The position numbers were made by a program, and so were the translations under genes. A DNA stretch of 64,000 nucleotides from Phytohabitans sp037414955. Its GTDB lineage: Bacteria; Actinomycetota; Actinomycetes; Mycobacteriales; Micromonosporaceae. Below the pieces are notes generated by a model that did no database searches, was not told the DNA's origin, and saw only the letters and a list, made by a program, of their open reading frames with translations. Shown in pieces: positions 60,378 to 64,000 of the stretch. Each line of letters begins with the position of its first letter. The first letter of the stretch is position 1. The stretch covers positions 1 to 64,000 of the forward strand of contig JBBEWH010000180.1 in NCBI GenBank assembly GCA_037414955.1, given 5' to 3'.

Positions 60378-61521
60378 TGTCGCTCCCCGCTCCGAGCAGG
60401 ATTTTTTGCAGTGCCCGGAGCGCGAAGAACAGCCGCCATTTCACCGTCTCCGGGGGCAGGCCCAGCTCCTCGGCGACGTCCCGCACGCCCCGGCCGCGGA
60501 AGTACGCCTCGATCAGGATCTGCCGGTCCGGCCGCTGGAGCGCGCGCAGCCCGTCGAGCACCATCATGCGCTGCAGCGCCTGGCCGACGTCGTCGCCGAT
60601 CTCGACCACCGGGTCCCGGTCGCGGGCGGGCGACCGGACCGCCGCCCGGGCCCCCGCCCGCACCGACTCCGGCTCGATACTGCGATCGATACCGCGATCG
60701 ACGTCCCGCTCGAAACCGCGATCGAGACCGCGACTCAAGTCCCGCTGGAGACCGCGCTCGAAGTCCCGCTCCACACCCCGGTCGAGATCCCGATCCACAC
60801 CACGGTCGAAGTCCCGCTCGATACCGCGGTCGAAGCCCCGTTCGGCATCGCGCTCGACCTCCCGGTCGACGAACTGCCGGTCGACGAACTCCCGCTCGAC
60901 GTCGCCGTCGAAGGCGCCGCCGTCGAAGCTGCGGCCGTCGACCGCGCCGCCGTCGAAGTCGCGGCCGTGCAAGTCGCGGCCGTGCAAGTCGTGGCCGTCG
61001 AAGTCGCGTTCCCGTCCGACGTCGTGGCCGTCGAAGTCGCGTTCCCGTCCGACGTCGCGGCCGTCGAAGGCGCGCTCGCGGTCGGCGTCGCGGTCGCGGG
61101 GGAGACTCTGGTCGTAGCTGGTCATGTCGCGCAGGATGCGCCGGGCCAGGCCCACCAGCCACGGCCGCAGCGACGTCGCGGCGACGTCGATGGACTCCAC
61201 GTCCCGCCACGCCGAGAGCAGCGTTTCGCGGACCACGTCCTCGGCCAGCCGCCGGTCGCCGTCCGTCATCTCCAGAATGATCATCAGGAGTGGCTCGGCG
61301 TGCTGGTCGTACAGGTTGCGGAGGAGCCCGCCCTCCGCCCGGTGGATGCCGGTGCGGTTGCTCGGCGGGTCGTAGGGCTCGTGCGGCTCGTATGCCTCGT
61401 ACTCGTCGTACGGCCGTTCCCGTGGCGCGGTGCCGCGATGGTGGCGGCCGCGCGGTGCCAACATCGGCACCATCGACCGGCGCCACCACGGTTCGCGTGT
61501 CCTGCTGACGGCGATCGCCAT
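60370..61521 (-). CDS. ECF sigma factor with a 145-residue repeat insert between sigma-2 and sigma-4
   Basis: 383 residues from ATG at 61521 (GAGGG upstream). Sigma-2 is at about 65-133 (LYDQHAEPLLMIILEMTDGDRRLAEDVVRETLLSAW) and sigma-4 at about 310-375 (LQRPDRQILIEAYFRGRGVRDVAEELGLPPETVKWRLFFALRAL). Between them residues 141-285 consist of charged repeats such as RDFDGHDVGRE and ERDFDRGVDRD. In ordinary ECF factors the linker is a few tens of residues. The gene overlaps its anti-sigma gene. Its promoters cannot be predicted from the sequence. Confidence 0.86.
   Translation of the reverse strand: MAIAVSRTREPWWRRSMVPMLAPRGRHHRGTAPRERPYDEYEAYEPHEPYDPPSNRTGIHRAEGGLLRNLYDQHAEPLLMIILEMTDGDRRLAEDVVRETLLSAWRDVESIDVAATSLRPWLVGLARRILRDMTSYDQSLPRDRDADRERAFDGRDVGRERDFDGHDVGRERDFDGHDLHGRDLHGRDFDGGAVDGRSFDGGAFDGDVEREFVDRQFVDREVERDAERGFDRGIERDFDRGVDRDLDRGVERDFERGLQRDLSRGLDRGFERDVDRGIDRSIEPESVRAGARAAVRSPARDRDPVVEIGDDVGQALQRMMVLDGLRALQRPDRQILIEAYFRGRGVRDVAEELGLPPETVKWRLFFALRALQKILLGAGSDNA
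60667..61101. repeat. repeat tract coding for the sigma-factor insert
   Basis: The DNA is a patchwork of short repeats; the clearest is a 33-bp unit at about 61003-61070 beginning GTCGAAGTCGCGTTCCCGTC. The second half uses units built on TCGAGACCGCGATCG. The frame is kept throughout, so copy-number change happens in multiples of three. Confidence 0.85.
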
Positions 61522-61830
61522 GACGATGCCCTCAGCTTCCGCGCCGGCTGACGCGGCAATGTTGATCGCCCACGCGAAGGGCACCCGCACGAAGGCCACC
61601 CCCGCGAAGTGCGCCACCCACGCGGCTGTGTTCGCCCGCCACCCGACTTAGATCGTCACCCATGTACACGAGGTCCCCCAACCGGCCGTGATCTGTCGGC
61701 CCGGGGTACGACCACTGATCCGCACTTGGATCAGCGCACAGGAAGAATTAAGGATCACTTAAACAAAACCGGGCAGTCGATCGATGACCTTGACGCCGCG
61801 TCGGGTCGGGGCTACGTTGCGTCCAACTAC

Positions 61831-61856
61831 ATCCAGAACTAGCCTCTTTTCTGGAT
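61831..61856. promoter_or_regulatory. palindrome upstream of the DUF6230 gene
   Basis: ATCCAGAA and TTCTGGAT are perfect inverted 8-bp arms 10 bases apart, 31 bp before the ATG. A near-copy lies upstream of the next secreted-protein gene (62697-62720), so it may be a shared operator or leader hairpin. Confidence 0.55.
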
Positions 61857-61886
61857 CCACCCCACGTCCTTGGGAGAGGAGCTCAG

Positions 61887-62531
61887 ATGAGCGATTCCCA
61901 CCACGCCCCGGTGCAAGGCCGGACGAACTGGAAACGGTTCGGGCTCGCCGCGGGCGTGGTCACCACCATGACCGCCGCCGTGCTGGTCATGCTTTCGCAG
62001 GGCGCCCTGGCGGCCAGTTTCGTGGTCTCCGGCCAGCAGTTCAAGGTGTCGGCCGACCGGCTCTACGCGGAAGGCTTCACCAACTACGGCGCGGTCGACG
62101 CGCGGTACGGCACGCGCCCCGGCCAGGTGCTCGGCGAGCCGGTCGCGGTCGCCTCGATGAAGTATGCCGAGCTGAACAACATGTGTCAGTCGGTGCTCAC
62201 GAAGCTGCCCATCGTCGGTGAGGTCAGCCTCAAGCTGACCGCGGGCACGGACAAGCCGGTCACCGCGACCAACCTGTTCGTCGACATGACGCAGATGGAC
62301 GGCGACGCGACCTTCACCAACATCGAGATCGGCCGGGACGCGTCCGACCTCAAGAAGGGTCCGGGACAGGGGATGCAGGGTCTGTTCGGCCAGCAGGCCG
62401 ACAAGGTGGAGATCCTGAACCTCAAGCAGGTCGCCTGGGCCACCACCGCCGGCCAGTTCAAGCTGAACGGCCTGCACCTGGAGGTCAACCTCGGCGACGA
62501 GGAGTGCTTCCAGGACGCCGAAGCGAGCTGA
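61887..62531 (+). CDS. DUF6230-family secreted or anchored protein
   Basis: 214 residues. RTNWKRFGLAAGVVTTMTAAVLVMLSQGALAASF is a membrane or signal segment, followed by SFVVSGQQFKVSADRL, NNMCQSV, VTATNLFVDMTQMDGDATFTNIEIG and QVAWATTAGQFKLNGLHLEV, all typical of DUF6230 proteins in actinomycetes. The role is unknown. In other genomes a DUF6114 membrane-protein gene usually follows; here there is not one. GGGAGAGGAG precedes the ATG. The stop lies in a 16-bp tandem repeat array. Confidence 0.85.
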   Translation: MSDSHHAPVQGRTNWKRFGLAAGVVTTMTAAVLVMLSQGALAASFVVSGQQFKVSADRLYAEGFTNYGAVDARYGTRPGQVLGEPVAVASMKYAELNNMCQSVLTKLPIVGEVSLKLTAGTDKPVTATNLFVDMTQMDGDATFTNIEIGRDASDLKKGPGQGMQGLFGQQADKVEILNLKQVAWATTAGQFKLNGLHLEVNLGDEECFQDAEAS

Positions 62532-62601
62532 CGCCGAAGCGAGCTGACGCCGTAACGAGCTGACGCCGTAACGAGCTGACGCCGTAACGAGCTGACGCCG
62601 A
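62517..62601. repeat. five 16-bp tandem repeats at the DUF6230 stop
   Basis: Units CGAGCTGACGCCGTAA (the first two with AAG at the end). Each unit carries a TGA in the frame of the gene, so the first unit gives the stop codon. Confidence 0.88.
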
Positions 62602-62615
62602 ATGCGCTGAGGCGG

Positions 62616-62649
62616 AAGGGCGGGGGAGCGGTGCGCTCTCCCGCCCTTT
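62616..62649 (+). terminator. intrinsic terminator after the DUF6230 gene
   Basis: 15-bp arms (AAGGGCGGGGGAGCG and its complement with one mismatch) around GTGC, followed by TCTCTGGTCTT. Confidence 0.65.
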
Positions 62650-62696
62650 CTCTGGTCTTGACGTTACCCACGGGTAGGAATACGGTGCAGAGAGCC

Positions 62697-62720
62697 TCCA
62701 GAAAATCATGCTTTTCTGGA
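62697..62720. promoter_or_regulatory. palindrome upstream of the second secreted-protein gene
   Basis: TCCAGAAAA and TTTTCTGGA are perfect 9-bp inverted arms 6 bases apart, 52 bp before the ATG. It shares TCCAGAA...TTCTGGAT with the site before the DUF6230 gene. A TTGACG at about 62658 upstream may be a -35 element. Confidence 0.5.
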
Positions 62721-62771
62721 TCTCGGCAACATCGTTCATCCATGCGGTTCCCACGCCCCAAGGAGTTCGAG

Positions 62772-63455
62772 ATGGCCCCCACACCCCTCCGGTACGGCAT
62801 CGTCGCCGCCCTCGCCACGGCGGCGGCGGTCGTCGTGCCCGCCACCCCCGCGCTCGCCGCGCCGTCCACCACCGTCACCCCGGCCGGGCACGCGTTCAGC
62901 GCCTCACTCGTCGCCGGCACGACCGCCGACTTCGTGGTCGGCTCGACCACCGTCGCCTGCGACACGTCCAGCACCGCCGGCGCCGTGCCGGCCGAGCCGG
63001 GCAACGCGACCGCCGACGGCGCGGTCACCTCGGTGATCGCGCCGCCGTCGTTCAGCAACGCCGGCGGCGCCTGCCCGACCAACATCGTCTTCACGACGGC
63101 CACGACGACCACCAACAACGACGCGGGCGACTGGACGATCGCCCTTCAGTACGACCCGGCCGGCTCCACCGGCACGCTGACCATCCCCACCGGCGGCGTC
63201 GTCACCACCACCGCCGGCCTCGCGGCCTGCACCATCGTCGTGGCGCCGGACGCCCCGGCCAGCGTCAGCGGCCCGTGGGTGCCCGGCACGGACACCAGCC
63301 TGCCGGTGCTTGACCTGTCGGCCGGTGTCGAGGTGCCGATCGCGGTGAGCGGCGGCTTCGGCTGCCCGACCGCGGCCACGGCGGCGACGTTCAGCGCGAG
63401 CTACGAGATCGCCGACACCACCGACCCGGCCGTCCAGATCACCGTCGGTCCCTGA
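62772..63455 (+). CDS. secreted protein of unknown function
   Basis: 227 residues. A clear Sec signal peptide (YGIVAALATAAAVVVPATPALAA) is followed by a mature part rich in Thr, Ala, Val and Gly with four cysteines, likely a beta-sandwich. I recognise no family. AAGGAG precedes the ATG by 8 bases. It may be co-regulated with the DUF6230 gene through the shared upstream palindrome. A 56-bp palindrome follows its stop. Confidence 0.72.
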   Translation: MAPTPLRYGIVAALATAAAVVVPATPALAAPSTTVTPAGHAFSASLVAGTTADFVVGSTTVACDTSSTAGAVPAEPGNATADGAVTSVIAPPSFSNAGGACPTNIVFTTATTTTNNDAGDWTIALQYDPAGSTGTLTIPTGGVVTTTAGLAACTIVVAPDAPASVSGPWVPGTDTSLPVLDLSAGVEVPIAVSGGFGCPTAATAATFSASYEIADTTDPAVQITVGP

Positions 63456-63461
63456 CCAACC

Positions 63462-63517
63462 CATGATCAAGGCGTCCCTCAAGTCGCTAGAACGACTTGA
63501 GGGACGCCTTGATCATG
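63462..63517. repeat. 56-bp palindromic element, last full copy in the window
   Basis: Starts CATGATCAAGGCGTCCCTCA; like copy 4 its arms extend to 23 bp. It is between the secreted-protein gene and the SDR gene, 15 bp before the SDR start. Confidence 0.95.
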
Positions 63518-63532
63518 AAAGAGAGTAGCGGC

Positions 63533-64000
63533 ATGCAGAGGTTTGAGGGCAAGGTCGCGCTCGTCACGGGCGCCAGCCGGGGCATCGGGTACGCCGTCGC
63601 GGAGCGCCTGGTCGCGGAGGGCGCGCGGGTGTGCGTGACGGCGCGCAAGCCGGAGCCGCTCGCCGAGGCGGCCGCCGCGCTGGGCGGTCCGGACCGGGCG
63701 ATCGCGGTGGCTGGCAAGGCCGACGACCCGGAACACCAGGCGACGGCGGTGGCCCGCGTCATCGAGGAGTTCGGCCGGCTCGACGTGCTGGTCGCCAACA
63801 GCGGCATCAATCCCACCTTCGGGCCGCTGCTGGACACCGACCCCGGCGCGCTGCGGAAGGTGTTCGAGGTCAACGTGTTCGCCGCCGTCGCGTGGGCGCG
63901 GCGGGCGTACGAGGCATGGCTCGGCGCGCACGGCGGCGCGATCGTCACGATGGCGTCGGTGGCCGGTCTCGGTCCGGCGGCCGGCCTCGGTGCGTACGGT
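63533..64000 (+). CDS. short-chain dehydrogenase/reductase, 5' part
   Basis: 156 codons up to the window edge. MQRFEGKVALVTGASRGIGYAVAERL has the TGxxxGIG cofactor motif; DVLVANSGIN is the usual NAG-like site (NSG here) and IVTMASVAGLG holds the catalytic Ser. The catalytic Tyr/Lys would lie just beyond the edge. It would be a FabG-like oxidoreductase. GAGAG precedes the ATG by about 8 bases, directly after the palindrome. Confidence 0.88.
   Translation, partial: MQRFEGKVALVTGASRGIGYAVAERLVAEGARVCVTARKPEPLAEAAAALGGPDRAIAVAGKADDPEHQATAVARVIEEFGRLDVLVANSGINPTFGPLLDTDPGALRKVFEVNVFAAVAWARRAYEAWLGAHGGAIVTMASVAGLGPAAGLGAYG

Overview
The window is very GC-rich, uses many GTG and TTG starts, and carries MbtH, BTAD and NB-ARC/TPR regulators, a 13E12-type HNH gene and a DUF6230 gene. 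Together these point to a filamentous actinomycete. Micromonosporaceae is the best guess, but no marker gene is present to prove it. No rRNA, tRNA or CRISPR array was seen.

Layout. (1) 81-10287: an operon for a surface or secreted polysaccharide. It holds two GT4 glycosyltransferases, a Wzx-like flippase, a Wzy/WaaL-like polymerase or ligase, and a WbpB/WbpD/WbpE-like set for a diacetamido uronic acid nucleotide sugar. Its first part is an exact-looking 2,094-bp tandem duplication. (2) 10.5-16.0 kb: an FKBP isomerase, two head-to-head IclR regulators, a MazEF-like toxin-antitoxin pair, and a FadR-type regulator next to a sialidase lipoprotein with the same operator-like site in front of both. 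(3) 16.1-34.6 kb: accessory and housekeeping genes (IscA-like protein, haem peroxidase, a doubled LuxR protein, ArsR/SRPBCC pair, BTAD regulator, Ser/Thr kinase, P450, ester cyclase, UbiA, NUDIX, HNH, NB-ARC/TPR regulator, AlaX). A decayed zone at 26.1-29.0 kb contains relics of at least four genes. (4) 34.7-58.7 kb: an iron-regulated hydroxamate siderophore cluster. It holds a formyltransferase, an ornithine N-hydroxylase, a binding lipoprotein, a 4,847-residue NRPS, MbtH, a heterodimeric ABC exporter and two FecCD permeases, with three IdeR/DmdR-like iron boxes. (5) 58.7-64.0 kb: a repeat and hairpin zone, an ECF sigma/anti-sigma pair, a DUF6230 protein, a second secreted protein that shares an upstream palindrome with it, and the start of an SDR.

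Siderophore logic. Ornithine would be N-hydroxylated, probably N-formylated, and assembled by A(MT)-PCP-C-A-PCP-C-A(MT)-PCP-C-A-PCP-E. Adenylation domain 3 carries the code DMENLGLINK, known for N5-hydroxyornithine. Two in-line methyltransferases, a terminal epimerase and no thioesterase suggest an N-methylated formyl/hydroxyornithine tetrapeptide related to, but not the same as, coelichelin. The importer ATPase expected after the permeases is absent.

The most unusual feature is a set of palindromic repeats. A strictly 56-bp palindrome (nine full copies, one 48-bp copy and decayed relics) sits mostly at gene ends. Its CATGATCA end supplies the stop codon of several genes, and one copy lies in frame inside an ABC exporter gene. 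A separate 46-bp palindrome is found only inside coding sequences: both NRPS methyltransferase domains and the second ABC exporter. Other long inverted repeats have GATC-containing arms.
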